Positions 24,583 through 33,635 of a stretch of DNA of 64,000 bases are shown here, one piece after another. Made by a program: the position numbers and the translations under genes. Below the pieces are notes generated by a model that was not told the DNA's origin, made no database searches, and was given only the letters and a program-made list of their open reading frames with translations. The stretch is from JAPXRI01 sp033813635 (GTDB lineage: Bacteria > Bacillota > Clostridia > Oscillospirales > QAMX01). The DNA is taken from positions 1 through 64,000 of the forward strand of contig JAPXRI010000006.1 of NCBI GenBank assembly GCA_033813635.1, read 5' to 3'. Within the stretch, counting starts at the first letter, position 1, and every line of letters starts with the position of its first letter.

Positions 24583-25794
24583 ATGCGATATATTATTGTG
24601 CTCGGCGACGGCATGGCGGACCGGCCGGTTCCGGAGCTTTCCGGAAAAACCCCGCTGGAGGCCGCGTACAAGCCGAACATGGATAGGCTGTGCGGGGAAG
24701 GGCGGCTCGGCCGGATGCGCACCCTTTACGACGATCTGCCGCTGGGCAGCGACGTGGCGAACCTGTCCGTGCTCGGCTTCGACCCCCACCTCTACTACAC
24801 GGGCCGCTCGCCGATCGAGGCGCTCGGCCTACATATTCCGCTTACGGACGACGACGTGGTTTTCCGCATGAACCTCGTCACCCTCTCCGACGGCGGCGAG
24901 TTTGCGGACAAAACGATGCTCGACCACAGCTCCGACAAGATTACCACAGAGGAGGCAGCTGAGCTTGTCGCCGCGCTCTCTGCAGAATTTCAGAGCGAGC
25001 GGGTAAGGCTCTACCCCGGCGTCAGCTACCGGCACGTATTCGTTTTAAAAAAACCGGATTACCGGGGTGAGCTCGCCGCGCCCCACGACATTTTAGGGCA
25101 GAAGATCGGCGCCCACCTCCCGAAGGGCGATCTCGCCGGCGAGCTTTTGGCGATGATGGAGAAAAGCTACGAGCTCTTGTCCGCGCACCCGGTGAACAGG
25201 GCCCGCGTCGAGCGCGGCCTTCGCCCGGCAAACTGTCTCTGGCTCTGGGGCCAGGGCAAAAAGCCGTCGTTTATGCGCTTTTGCGACGTCTATCGCGTCA
25301 AAAACGGCGTCGCGATCACCGCGGTCCCGCTGATAAAGGGGCTCGCAATCGGACTCGGGCTCGACACGCGGGAGGTCCCGGGGGCGACCGGCGACTACGA
25401 CACAAACTATCAGGGAAAGGGCCGGGCCGCGGCGGACGCGCTCCGCGAGGGCTACGAGTTCGTCTTTATACATATCGAAGCGCCCGATGAGTGCGGGCAC
25501 GACGGCAACGCCGAGCTGAAAAAGTCGGCAATCGAGAAAATCGACGAATATATCGTCGGCCCGGTCAGGAAAGCCGCAGAGAGCTTCGGCGAGCCGTTCA
25601 AGCTGGTGGTCGCGCCCGACCACGCGACCCCCGTCTCGGTCAGAACCCACACCGCCGAGCCGGTACCGTTTATATTGTACGATAATCGAGTAAGAGGCTC
25701 CGGGATCCCCAGCTACTGCGAGAAAGCCGCGGAGCATTCTACCCTGTTCTTTGAGGACGCCTACCGGCTGATGGGCGCGCTGATCGAGAAGTAA
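24583..25794 (+). CDS. apgM: Cofactor-independent phosphoglycerate mutase, ApgM/archaeal type
   Basis: A 403-residue alkaline-phosphatase-superfamily enzyme that interconverts 3- and 2-phosphoglycerate in glycolysis. Metal and catalytic motifs: LGDGMADRP (6-14), GSDVANLSVLG with the nucleophilic Ser, DYDTNYQGKG, HIEAPDECGHDG and APDHATPVSVRTHT. The length and these motifs fit the ApgM family, distinct from the longer GpmI. ATG at 24583 follows CGGAG. Some members were annotated as homoserine kinase-like; no threonine gene is near. It stands alone, in the same direction as the GH16 gene 125 bases later. Confidence 0.92.
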   Translation: MRYIIVLGDGMADRPVPELSGKTPLEAAYKPNMDRLCGEGRLGRMRTLYDDLPLGSDVANLSVLGFDPHLYYTGRSPIEALGLHIPLTDDDVVFRMNLVTLSDGGEFADKTMLDHSSDKITTEEAAELVAALSAEFQSERVRLYPGVSYRHVFVLKKPDYRGELAAPHDILGQKIGAHLPKGDLAGELLAMMEKSYELLSAHPVNRARVERGLRPANCLWLWGQGKKPSFMRFCDVYRVKNGVAITAVPLIKGLAIGLGLDTREVPGATGDYDTNYQGKGRAAADALREGYEFVFIHIEAPDECGHDGNAELKKSAIEKIDEYIVGPVRKAAESFGEPFKLVVAPDHATPVSVRTHTAEPVPFILYDNRVRGSGIPSYCEKAAEHSTLFFEDAYRLMGALIEK

Positions 25795-25918
25795 ATATTT
25801 TAATATCGAAAGCCCAAACGCGTACACATTAAAACTCAAGCGCGGCGAGCGCCGGCGCATCCCGCAGTCCGGCGCATATCGCCGTTAAAATAAAAGCTAA
25901 AAAAAGGAAGTGTCGTTT

Positions 25919-26647
25919 ATGTACGCGCCCCCGGGTTACAGTCTCGTGTTTGAGGACCGCTTCGACGGTCCGGAGCTTGACTTGGAAAAGTGGGAATACC
26001 GTGGCACAGGCCCCGCGCAGTGCGGATTTTTCGCTCCGAGCGAAGTGAACATTCGCGACGGCAGGCTCGTGCTCTCCGGCAGGTACCGGGAGGACGGCCA
26101 GTTCGGCCCGGGCTGGTACGCCGGGCATGTCAGAGTCAAACAGCGTTTTACCCGCGGGTATTTCGAAACCCGCTGCATCTGCTCCGAGGCGCTGCCCCAG
26201 AACACCCTGTGGAGCGCGTTCTGGCTCCAGGCGCGCCACCCCTACGAGGCGGGGATCTCCCGGGGCGGTCCGGGCGGCGCGGAGGTGGATATTGTCGAGG
26301 CGTTTTACCGCGACGGGCAGACCCGCGTTTTCCAGACGATCCACTGCAGCGGTGTCTCCGGCTCCAAGGCCGGACCGGGCAAAATAGATTCCCACAGCGT
26401 TGGTGTGTTCACCGTGCCGAACCTGTGTACGGAGTTCCACGTTTTTGGCCTCGAGTGGACCCGCGAGGACTACATTTTCACCATCGACGGCAGGGAGGTC
26501 TCCCGCTCGCGCTTTGGCGACGGGGTCTCCGCGGTAGACGAGGAGCTTGTTCTCACGATGTGCCTGCCTGAGAAATGCGACCACGCAAAGGACGACGTGC
26601 GCGAAATGATCGTCGACTATGTGGAGGTTTATCAGCGCGACGATTAA
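25919..26647 (+). CDS. Glycoside hydrolase family 16 protein
   Basis: A 242-residue GH16 beta-jelly-roll enzyme. The catalytic signature ExDxxE is E122-V-D124-I-V-E127, in the laminarinase-type form with the extra residue; FEDRFDG at the start and FGLEWTREDYIFTIDG near 178 are typical. GH16 enzymes cut beta-1,3/1,4-glucans, agar, carrageenan or xyloglucan. There is no signal peptide or carbohydrate-binding module, unusual for a polysaccharide hydrolase, so it may act on imported oligosaccharides or leave the cell by another route. ATG at 25919 (GGAAG nine bases upstream) is preferred to GTG at 25910. Confidence 0.9.
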   Translation: MYAPPGYSLVFEDRFDGPELDLEKWEYRGTGPAQCGFFAPSEVNIRDGRLVLSGRYREDGQFGPGWYAGHVRVKQRFTRGYFETRCICSEALPQNTLWSAFWLQARHPYEAGISRGGPGGAEVDIVEAFYRDGQTRVFQTIHCSGVSGSKAGPGKIDSHSVGVFTVPNLCTEFHVFGLEWTREDYIFTIDGREVSRSRFGDGVSAVDEELVLTMCLPEKCDHAKDDVREMIVDYVEVYQRDD

Positions 26648-26662
26648 GACAGGTTGATTACG

Positions 26663-26690
26663 CCGGGGCGCCGCAAAAGCGGCGCCCCGG
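26663..26690 (+). terminator. Intrinsic terminator after the GH16 gene
   Basis: CCGGGGCGCCGC-AAAA-GCGGCGCCCCGG, perfect 12-bp stem, followed by ATTTCTTTG; 15 bases after the stop. Confidence 0.8.
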
Positions 26691-26721
26691 ATTTCTTTGC
26701 CAGTTTCTCTGCCTGTAAGAG

Positions 26722-27345
26722 TTACGGCTTGATAAACATCTGCGTCCAGTAAAGCGTGCCGTTTGACTTTTTAGCCGCGCCGACGCCGGTCTGCGTATAC
26801 GCCGCCGACAAAATATTAGCCCGATGCCCCGGCGAATTCATCCACGCCGCCACAACTTCCTTTGCCGACCGCTGGCCGTAGGCGATGTTCTCGGCGGCCG
26901 CCGTGAACCGGAGGCCGAAGTTCTGCATCATCGTAAACGGGGAGCCGTAGGTGGGCGAGGTATGGGAGAAGTAGTTTTTGTTGACCATATCCTGGGACTT
27001 ATATCTGGCGACCCTCGCAAGCTCCCAGTTCTTTGTCAACGCGGGTATCCCCCGGCTTGTCCGCTCCAGGTTTACCAGCCTTATCACCTCGTCCTCGAAG
27101 GTTTTCAGCGGATCGGCTTCGGGGATGTTTATCTTCTGTCCGACATAAATCAGAGCCGGATTTTTTATCTGCGGGTTTGCCTTGATTAATTCCGAGAGCC
27201 CGATTTCAAATTTAACGGCAATCCCCCACATCGTGTCGCCGCGGACAACCATATATGTGGTCTGCTGCGCATAAACCGGTTGCAGCGCGAAAATGATTAA
27301 CGCTATAAAAATTGCTATTTTCTTTTTGATATGACACACCTCCAT
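26722..27345 (-). CDS. Secreted LysM and CAP (SCP/YkwD-like) domain protein
   Basis: About 207 residues. A signal peptide (KKKIAIFIALIIFALQPVYA) is followed by a LysM domain (YMVVRGDTMWGIAVKF ... VGQKINIP, about 31-75) that binds peptidoglycan or chitin, and by a CAP domain (LVNLERTSRGIPALT, YFSHTSP, AAENIAYGQ, NSPGHRANIL) like YkwD/SafA-associated proteins. It is probably held on the wall or spore coat; CAP proteins of bacteria have no firm activity. Start is uncertain: the ideal GGAGG site stands eight bases before an ATC codon at 27330 that would give the expected IKKKIAIF signal peptide. The ATG at 27345 overlaps that GGAGG. Confidence 0.87.
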   Translation of the reverse strand: MEVCHIKKKIAIFIALIIFALQPVYAQQTTYMVVRGDTMWGIAVKFEIGLSELIKANPQIKNPALIYVGQKINIPEADPLKTFEDEVIRLVNLERTSRGIPALTKNWELARVARYKSQDMVNKNYFSHTSPTYGSPFTMMQNFGLRFTAAAENIAYGQRSAKEVVAAWMNSPGHRANILSAAYTQTGVGAAKKSNGTLYWTQMFIKP

Positions 27346-27424
27346 TGATATTATTTTTGCCCTACCCGGCATTATGCTGATTAAAAATTGTATGTCGCGG
27401 AAATATCAGAGAGAAAAAATTCAT

Positions 27425-27453
27425 TAAAAAACGCCCGTCGCGGGCGTTTTTTT
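27425..27453. terminator. Bidirectional terminator
   Basis: AAACGCCCG-TCG-CGGGCGTTT with A- and T-runs on either side; serves the ATPase gene on the minus strand. Confidence 0.8.
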
Positions 27454-27474
27454 ATCGGTTCGGACTTCGGCGGA

Positions 27475-28560
27475 CTACTCTTTCAGGATATCCCGCATGA
27501 TTTTTTCAAAAAGGCAGTCGATCTCCGAAAAACGGATATTCGGCACGTAGAACGCCTCGAGCCGGTCGTGCAGCGCCTTGGCGCGTTTCAGCGTACCGAC
27601 CGCGGCGGATAAAAGGCGCTCGAATTCCTCGCGGTTCTGCTCAAGGTCTGCCCTTCGCGACTCGATAACGCTTAAGTCCATAAACTCGTGCATATCAAAG
27701 CTTTTGTACCTCTCGCCGACAGCGCTGTGGTAGGGGTTATCCGTGGTAAACACCACGTTCAGCGCGGGAATAATCAGATGCTCGGGCCTGTCGGGCTTCA
27801 GCGCGCAGCAGTAAACCTCGGTATCGAGGCCCCTTGCGAGCGCCGCCGCATTTATCCTGTCGATTATTTTCTCCTCGCCGGTGCCGATGCCGCCGGCAAG
27901 GCAGTACACCTTTTTGCCGGCCAGCAGCGAGTCGAGGTAATTGCATAGGCCGCCGGGCGTTATCGCGCTGGCAAACATGGCTCTCTGCCTGCCTGACGTC
28001 CCGGAAATACCGATTCCGCGGAACAGCTCGCCTATCAGGTCCTCCGAGAGCCTGTTTATCCCTCCGCTCCTTGCGGCCGCCGAATGGATTTCGGCGCTGT
28101 CCTCCCAGATTGACCGGGCGGCGCTCAGATATCTGTACGCCCTTGCGAATGTGCCGGATATGTCCCTGCTTACCGCGAGAATTTCAAATTTACGCTCCCT
28201 GATTGCTTTATCGTCCCAGAAATCGCCGAAATTAAGTATTCTGTCGACCGCGCCCGGGCATTTCGGCTCGACTATGTGGGGCGTGGTGCCGTCCATCAGC
28301 GCGACCCCGAGCGAGGGTATCTTTACTCCGTCCAGCGAGTCGTTGTCCGAGGAGCAGTGGAAATACTCGACGTCGAAGCCTTTTTCCAGCGCTCTCGCCG
28401 CGATTTTTTTCATAAAGGTCGACTTTCCTGCCCCCGGCCCGCCCTTTATTATATATATCCTGTCCGCCTCTTCCGGGCCGATGATGTTGCCGTAATAGCT
28501 GTAAAACCCAATCGACGTATTTCCTCCCGGAAACATATGCCTTACCCTGCCGCAAGCCAT
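27475..28560 (-). CDS. P-loop ATPase of the PRK06851 type
   Basis: A 361-residue protein that resembles the uncharacterised ATPase family PRK06851 of Firmicutes, which carries two P-loop halves. The first half has a full Walker A, KGGPGAGKST (39-48), and an ISGTFARAYRYLSAAR segment. The second half starts at about 218 with GGIGTGEEKI, where the Lys of Walker A is Glu; the second site is therefore degenerate. The C-terminus is a helical coiled segment. The family is found in spore formers but has no proven role. ATG at 28560 has GGGAGGG six bases upstream. Monocistronic with its own terminator. Confidence 0.75.
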   Translation of the reverse strand: MACGRVRHMFPGGNTSIGFYSYYGNIIGPEEADRIYIIKGGPGAGKSTFMKKIAARALEKGFDVEYFHCSSDNDSLDGVKIPSLGVALMDGTTPHIVEPKCPGAVDRILNFGDFWDDKAIRERKFEILAVSRDISGTFARAYRYLSAARSIWEDSAEIHSAAARSGGINRLSEDLIGELFRGIGISGTSGRQRAMFASAITPGGLCNYLDSLLAGKKVYCLAGGIGTGEEKIIDRINAAALARGLDTEVYCCALKPDRPEHLIIPALNVVFTTDNPYHSAVGERYKSFDMHEFMDLSVIESRRADLEQNREEFERLLSAAVGTLKRAKALHDRLEAFYVPNIRFSEIDCLFEKIMRDILKE

Positions 28561-28671
28561 TTAAACCCTCCCGTTTCAATATAAGCCTTTGACAGCCTAC
28601 CCTCTATTATTCTTCACTTTCGCCGGGAATTACTCAAAAATACTAAAATACTGCCCCCGGCGTTTAAAGCT

Positions 28672-30279
28672 TTAACTGCGGCAATTAATCTCGACGTAAA
28701 CTCTGCCGCATTTGCCCTCGCATTTATGCTCGCATTTTTCCGGCAAAACCTTCAGCGGGCGCATCATGTCATGGTCCTCGTGCTCGAGAATGTGGCAGTG
28801 GTAAACATACCTGCCCGTATACGGCCCGAATCTCATGGTGAGACGGGTGACAAAGCCCGGGAACGTCTTTACCGTGTCCTTCCAGCCCCGCTCATATGCC
28901 GGGGGCAGCTCCGGCGGGCCCGTAAGCACCAGCTGACCCGTCTGATTGTACAGGTCGGCGTCAAACGGCGTCCTGTCCAGAATCTGGAACTGTATCTGGT
29001 GGATATTAATCGGGTGCACCCCCAGACCGGAGTTGATGATCCTCCAGATTTCGACCTCACCCGCCACTGGCTCCTCGCTGGTTCTGTCCATGAACCCGCT
29101 GTTGTTCAACATAAAGAGCGGCCTCTGGTATTTATCCAGCGTCACCGTGAAGCTTATATCCCGAATGACGGCGGCCTCGCACTCGTTGATCTTCTTCACT
29201 CTGTCCAAATACGCCGGGATGCTGCTCGTATCCTCGCCGTTTCGAGCAACCACTCTGAACTGCATAATCCGGCCGGTTGTCTCCGGGTCCGGCGGCGCCC
29301 CGAAATCAAACGGAGTATTGGCCGTATTCGTCAGGATTATATTCGACCCCACCGCCTGGTTCGCAAAGTTAACGATAATGTCATAGCGTTCGGAAGGCGC
29401 GATGGTTATTTCATCCGTCCTCACCGGAACCTGCAGCAGCCCGCCGTCGGAGCCGATCACGGTAAAGGACTGACCCGAGTCAAGCCTCATTTTAAAGAAT
29501 CGTTCATTCGAGGCGTTTAAAATTCTAAACCTGTATTTTCTCTGTTCAACTTCAAGATAGGGCCACGCCTTGCCGTTTACAATAATCGTATCGCCGGCAA
29601 ATCCGGGGGTAATCGAGGGCTCGGGGTAGCTTGGAGGCGGATCATCGACTGATACAGGGTAAAACAGCGAGCCGTCCTCCGGATTGAACTGCTTATCCTG
29701 TATTACCAATGGTATTTCATATTTTCCCGAGGGCAGATTCAGCTCTCTCTCGTACTCGTTCCGGATGATATACATTCCGGCCAGCCCGGCATATACGTTC
29801 AGACGGGTTATCCCGAGGGCGTGGTCGTGGTACCAGAGGGTCGTCGGCCTCTGTCTGTTCGGGTACTCGTAAACCGTCCTTTCAAAAAGAGGGCCGCACT
29901 GTTTATAATCGTTGGTAAACCAGGCGTCGGGGTGACCGTCGCTCTCCGGCTCCACCTCCGCCCCGTGCAGGTGGACGACGGTTCTCACCTGCGGCATATT
30001 CTCATGAGCGCCGTGAAGGGTGAAGTCGACAGGCAGAAAGTGCGTCTCCGGAAGATTGTTTATCCATTTAACTCTCACGCATTCGCCCTGTTCTGCTTCA
30101 ATCGTCGGTCCGGGAATCTGTCCCTCGTAGCCCCAGACCCTTGTTTCGTTTAACTCGCTGTGAAATTTATGGAAGAACTCTTCCATCCTCACCTCGTAAT
30201 AAGTTCCGTCTTTTCTACGCTCCTTCGGCTTCAAAACCTTGGGCAAAGGCAGCGCGTCCAAAAAAGGCGTAACAGGCAT
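28672..30279 (-). CDS. Multicopper oxidase, CotA laccase/bilirubin oxidase type
   Basis: A 535-residue three-cupredoxin oxidase. All copper sites are present: HLHG (103-106), WYHDH (149-153), HPINIHQ (about 425) and HCHILEHEDHDMM (494-506), which carries the type 1 copper ligands. The sequence pattern and absence of a signal peptide are as in spore-coat CotA. CotA oxidises phenols and bilirubin with O2. A Cys-rich tail follows the last copper motif (C516xxxC520xxxC524, then C533), which is unusual and may bind metal. ATG at 30279 with AGGAGG six bases before it is chosen over a longer frame. It is notable in an otherwise anaerobic gene set; a spore role is inference. Confidence 0.93.
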   Translation of the reverse strand: MPVTPFLDALPLPKVLKPKERRKDGTYYEVRMEEFFHKFHSELNETRVWGYEGQIPGPTIEAEQGECVRVKWINNLPETHFLPVDFTLHGAHENMPQVRTVVHLHGAEVEPESDGHPDAWFTNDYKQCGPLFERTVYEYPNRQRPTTLWYHDHALGITRLNVYAGLAGMYIIRNEYERELNLPSGKYEIPLVIQDKQFNPEDGSLFYPVSVDDPPPSYPEPSITPGFAGDTIIVNGKAWPYLEVEQRKYRFRILNASNERFFKMRLDSGQSFTVIGSDGGLLQVPVRTDEITIAPSERYDIIVNFANQAVGSNIILTNTANTPFDFGAPPDPETTGRIMQFRVVARNGEDTSSIPAYLDRVKKINECEAAVIRDISFTVTLDKYQRPLFMLNNSGFMDRTSEEPVAGEVEIWRIINSGLGVHPINIHQIQFQILDRTPFDADLYNQTGQLVLTGPPELPPAYERGWKDTVKTFPGFVTRLTMRFGPYTGRYVYHCHILEHEDHDMMRPLKVLPEKCEHKCEGKCGRVYVEINCRS

Positions 30280-31052
30280 AATAATCCTCCTAAATAAAAA
30301 ACTCTCGCGGTGTACAGTGCAGTACATACTATTGAGGGATTATTACGGATGTTACTCCGCGGCCAATGGCAGGTTGGCGTATGTTTGCCACTAAATCCGG
30401 GGCCGGTCGAAAATAATCAATCCGCCCTTCGGGGAGATTTGCTCCTCCTGAAAGGCGGATTTCTGCATAAGAAATAAGATTTGTTAAGGGATATCACAAT
30501 GCGCTGTCCCCGGCTTTCTGTGTTCGGTATTCCCTGACATTCGAGGTTCATTAGGTACACGGACGAAATAAATGTTCAAAATTACAAGCAGACAGAGCTA
30601 TTCTCTTTTCCAATTAACGGATGTATAACCCAACCAGGAAATCTGATTAATAATTCTTCTTGAGTTCTTCAATATTCACCGAAGGTCAGGATAAAAACAG
30701 GCGCGCAGATTTCATCATCGAGGCGGACAGCGCGAAGCACGATACGGATGCAGACAACCCCATAAACGCCGAGATTGCGGGATAACCCATGCTAGGGCGG
30801 CTTTCCCTACGACAGCTACGACGCATAAACCGCATTTTTATAAATTGGTGACGAGCGACCCGTCTCCTACAGCAACGCCCGCCCGAACGGAAACCTCCGC
30901 CCGGGCGGGCGTTTTCGTTATTTAAGGCGTCGTTTATTTAAAAAATGACCACTCAGGCTGGAAAAAGCGCGGTGTTCACCGCAAAGCGGGGAACTGCGAG
31001 CCATAATATACGGCGAGCAAGCGGTTTTTCTAGAAGTAAATATTACGAATAT
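30280..31052. other. 773-bp gap, partly decayed sequence
   Basis: No intact gene. At 30419-30461 AATCCGCC and GGCGGATT form the outer stem of a hairpin with an inner GGAG/CTCC pair. At about 30640-30783 one plus frame stays open and reads protein-like (EGQDKNRRADFIIEADS, then AKHDTDADNPINAEIAG, stop), without a start; I do not recognise it. A strong terminator (30874-30913) lies downstream of it. This suggests a remnant gene. Confidence 0.4.
30874..30913 (+). terminator. Terminator of a lost or decayed plus-strand gene
   Basis: AACGCCCGCCCG (30874-30885) pairs with CGGGCGGGCGTT (30902-30913), then TTCGTTATTT. No intact plus-strand gene ends here. Confidence 0.65.
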
Positions 31053-32228
31053 TTACTTTCTTATCAGCCTTACCCTGAGCATATCCGGGGATTTCCTGAT
31101 TTTTTCCAGGAGTTCGCCCGGGATGTCGCTGTTTGTGTCGACCATCGTGCAGGCGTAGCCGTTTTTCGAGCGGTTCTGCATATGCTCGATGTTAATGCCG
31201 GCGGCGGCGAGGCCGGTCGAGATGATGCCGACCATGTTGGGCACGTTGCGGTGGATAACGAACAGGCGGTTTTTCTCCTCCAGCGGCGCCTCGATGCTTG
31301 GCATATTGACCGAGTTTTTGATATTGCCGTAGAGCAGGTAGTTCTGAATCTCGTCGGCGGCCATCACGGCGCAGTTGTCCTCGCTCTCGGGCGTCGACGC
31401 GCCGAGGTGCGGGATGCAGACCGTGTTTTTCATCTTAACCGTCTTGTTGTTCGGGAAGTCGGTGACGTAGGCCGCGACCTTGCCGCTCTCCAGCGCGGCG
31501 GCGATATCGTCGTCGTTAACCAGCTCGCCCCGGGCGAGGTTGATTATGCGCACGCCGTCCTTCATCTGGGAAATCGTCTCGGCGTTTATCATATACTTCG
31601 TCTCGGCGTTTAAGGGAACGTGGAGAGTGATGTAGTCGCAGTTTTCGTAGATTTCCTTGCGCGAGGCGACCCGGCGAACCAGGCGGTTCATCGTCCAGGC
31701 GTTCTCGACGGTGAGGTACGGGTCGTAGCCGTAGACCTCCATGCCGAGGCGGTAGGCGATGTTCGCGATGTTGACGCCGATAGCACCGAGGCCGATTACG
31801 CCGAGGCTCTTCCCCTTTACCTCCGGGCCGACGAACGAGGACTTCCCTTTTTCCACCGCTGCGGCGACGTTTTCGCTGTCCCCGAGGGTTTTGACCCAGG
31901 CGATTCCCTCGCTCACCTTGCGCGAGGCGAGCATCAGCGCGCAGACGCCCAGCTCCTTGACGGCGTTGGCGTTAGCGCCCGGCGTGTTGAAGACGACGAT
32001 GCCGGCCTCGCTTGCCCTATCCACCGGGATATTGTTGACCCCTATGCCGGCCCTGCCGATGCATAAGAGAGACTCGGGGAACGCCATCTCCTTAAGCTCG
32101 GCAGAGCGGACGAGAATCGCGTCCGGATTGTCGATATTATCCCCGCAGGAAATCGCGTCGCAGAATCTGTCCGTCCCGACCTTCGCGATTTTATTGTAAA
32201 GCCTGATCTGGTATTTTCCGTCTTTCAT
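31053..32228 (-). CDS. serA: D-3-phosphoglycerate dehydrogenase
   Basis: A 391-residue SerA, first enzyme of serine synthesis (3-phosphoglycerate to 3-phosphohydroxypyruvate, NAD-dependent). It has GIGVNNIPVDRASEAGI, the Rossmann motif GLGAIGVNIAN (about 145-155), the active-site segments LARGELVNDDD and HLGASTPESEDN, and a C-terminal ACT domain (NVPNMVGIISTGLAAAGINI) that usually mediates inhibition by serine. The short Clostridia form lacks the intervening domain of long SerA. It lies 21 bases after serC, in one transcription unit. Confidence 0.95.
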   Translation of the reverse strand: MKDGKYQIRLYNKIAKVGTDRFCDAISCGDNIDNPDAILVRSAELKEMAFPESLLCIGRAGIGVNNIPVDRASEAGIVVFNTPGANANAVKELGVCALMLASRKVSEGIAWVKTLGDSENVAAAVEKGKSSFVGPEVKGKSLGVIGLGAIGVNIANIAYRLGMEVYGYDPYLTVENAWTMNRLVRRVASRKEIYENCDYITLHVPLNAETKYMINAETISQMKDGVRIINLARGELVNDDDIAAALESGKVAAYVTDFPNNKTVKMKNTVCIPHLGASTPESEDNCAVMAADEIQNYLLYGNIKNSVNMPSIEAPLEEKNRLFVIHRNVPNMVGIISTGLAAAGINIEHMQNRSKNGYACTMVDTNSDIPGELLEKIRKSPDMLRVRLIRK

Positions 32229-32249
32229 CTTGATATAACCCCTCGCATT

Positions 32250-33335
32250 CTATATTTTTTTCTCGAAATCGCGCATGAACTCCACGAGACCGGCGACGCC
32301 CTCCTCGGGCATCGCGTTGTAGATCGAGGCGCGCATGCCGCCGACCGAGCGGTGGCCCTTGACGCTGACAAAGCCCGCCGCGGCGGCTTCCTTGCAGAAG
32401 CGCTCGTCGAGCTCGGCGCTGCCGGTCACAAACGTGACGTTCATAATCGAGCGGCAGTCCTTCCTGACCGGATTTTTGAACAGCTTGCTTTCGTCAAGAT
32501 AATCGTAGAGAAGCTTCGCCTTCCGCTCGTTGCGCTCCTTCATGGCTTCAAGCCCGCCCTGGGACTCGAGGTAGTCAAGCACAAGGCCCATCATATAGAT
32601 TGAGAAGCACGGCGGCGTGTTGTACATCGACCCGTTCTCCGTCTGTGTCTGGTAGTTGAACACGGTGGGCGTCGCCGGCATCGCCCTGCCGAGCAGGTCC
32701 TTGCGCACGATTACGACGGTGACCCCCGCCGGCGCCATATTCTTCTGCGCTCCGGCGTATATTAGACCGAATTTCGTCACGTCTATAGGCTCCGACAGGA
32801 TGCAGGACGACATGTCGGCGACCAGCGGAACGCTGCCCGTGTCCGGGATATAGTTCCATTTCGAGCCGAAGATTGTGTTGTTAAAGCAGATATGCACATA
32901 GTCCGCCTCCGGGCTCAGGTTCAGCTCGGACTGCGCGGGGATATAGGTGAAGTTTTTATCCTTGGATGTAGCCGCGAGGTTGGCCTTGCCGTACTTCTTT
33001 CCTTCCTCATAGGCCTTGCCGGAGAACTGGCCGGTGACCACATAGTCCGCGCTGTTCGACCCGGTCATTAAGTTCATCGGGACCATCGCGAACTGGGCGC
33101 TCGCTCCGCCCTGCAGGAACAAAACCGAGTAGTTGTCCGGAATGCCCATCACGCGGCGCAGAGCGGACTCCGTATTACAGATGACCGCGTCAAACGTTTT
33201 CGATCGATGGCTCATCTCCGTGATAGACATGCCGCTTCCGTTGTAGTTCAGCATTTCCGATGCGGCTTTCTCAAGCACCGGCACGGGGAGCATTGACGGG
33301 CCCGCGGAGAAGTTGTAGACGCGGTTGTAATTCAT
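32250..33335 (-). CDS. serC: Phosphoserine aminotransferase
   Basis: A 361-residue class V PLP aminotransferase that converts 3-phosphohydroxypyruvate and glutamate to phosphoserine. NFSAGPSMLP (8-17) is the family signature, Lys198 in GAQKNMAPAG binds PLP, and GHRSVGGMRASIYNA near the end is typical. ATG at 33335 with GGAAGG upstream is preferred to a start 28 codons earlier. It is first in serC-serA; the third gene of the pathway, serB, is not in the window. A consensus promoter precedes it. Confidence 0.96.
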   Translation of the reverse strand: MNYNRVYNFSAGPSMLPVPVLEKAASEMLNYNGSGMSITEMSHRSKTFDAVICNTESALRRVMGIPDNYSVLFLQGGASAQFAMVPMNLMTGSNSADYVVTGQFSGKAYEEGKKYGKANLAATSKDKNFTYIPAQSELNLSPEADYVHICFNNTIFGSKWNYIPDTGSVPLVADMSSCILSEPIDVTKFGLIYAGAQKNMAPAGVTVVIVRKDLLGRAMPATPTVFNYQTQTENGSMYNTPPCFSIYMMGLVLDYLESQGGLEAMKERNERKAKLLYDYLDESKLFKNPVRKDCRSIMNVTFVTGSAELDERFCKEAAAAGFVSVKGHRSVGGMRASIYNAMPEEGVAGLVEFMRDFEKKI

Positions 33336-33443
33336 ATCATTTACCTTCCTTTTTGCGGGGAGCGGACGCCCGGCTTTATCGTGATAGAGCGAAAAAGCCT
33401 TTTGTCCTTCCCCCGACATAATAATATAGGTATTGCTTTTATT

Positions 33444-33472
33444 ATTATATAATCTGAGTATCCGTTTGTCAA
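33444..33472 (-). promoter_or_regulatory. Sigma-A promoter of serC-serA
   Basis: On the minus strand TTGACA (33472-33467), 17-base spacer, TATAAT (33449-33444): full consensus. It is divergent from the M42 promoter 54 bases away. Confidence 0.85.
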
Positions 33473-33525
33473 TTTTTAAACATTGTTAATTTTTATCGCC
33501 CGCGCCCCCCATTGGTTATAACAAC

Positions 33526-33554
33526 TTGCCAAACCGGTAAAATAATGGTATAAT
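33526..33554 (+). promoter_or_regulatory. Sigma-A promoter of the M42 peptidase pair
   Basis: TTGCCA (33526-33531), 17-base spacer, TATAAT (33549-33554). Confidence 0.75.
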
Positions 33555-33635
33555 TTTGTTTATGAATCAATTTTCAAATTCAGCGCGGCGTTAACCGATT
33601 TAAGCCCTGCGCCGCGTTTTTAAGGAGACTTGGAA

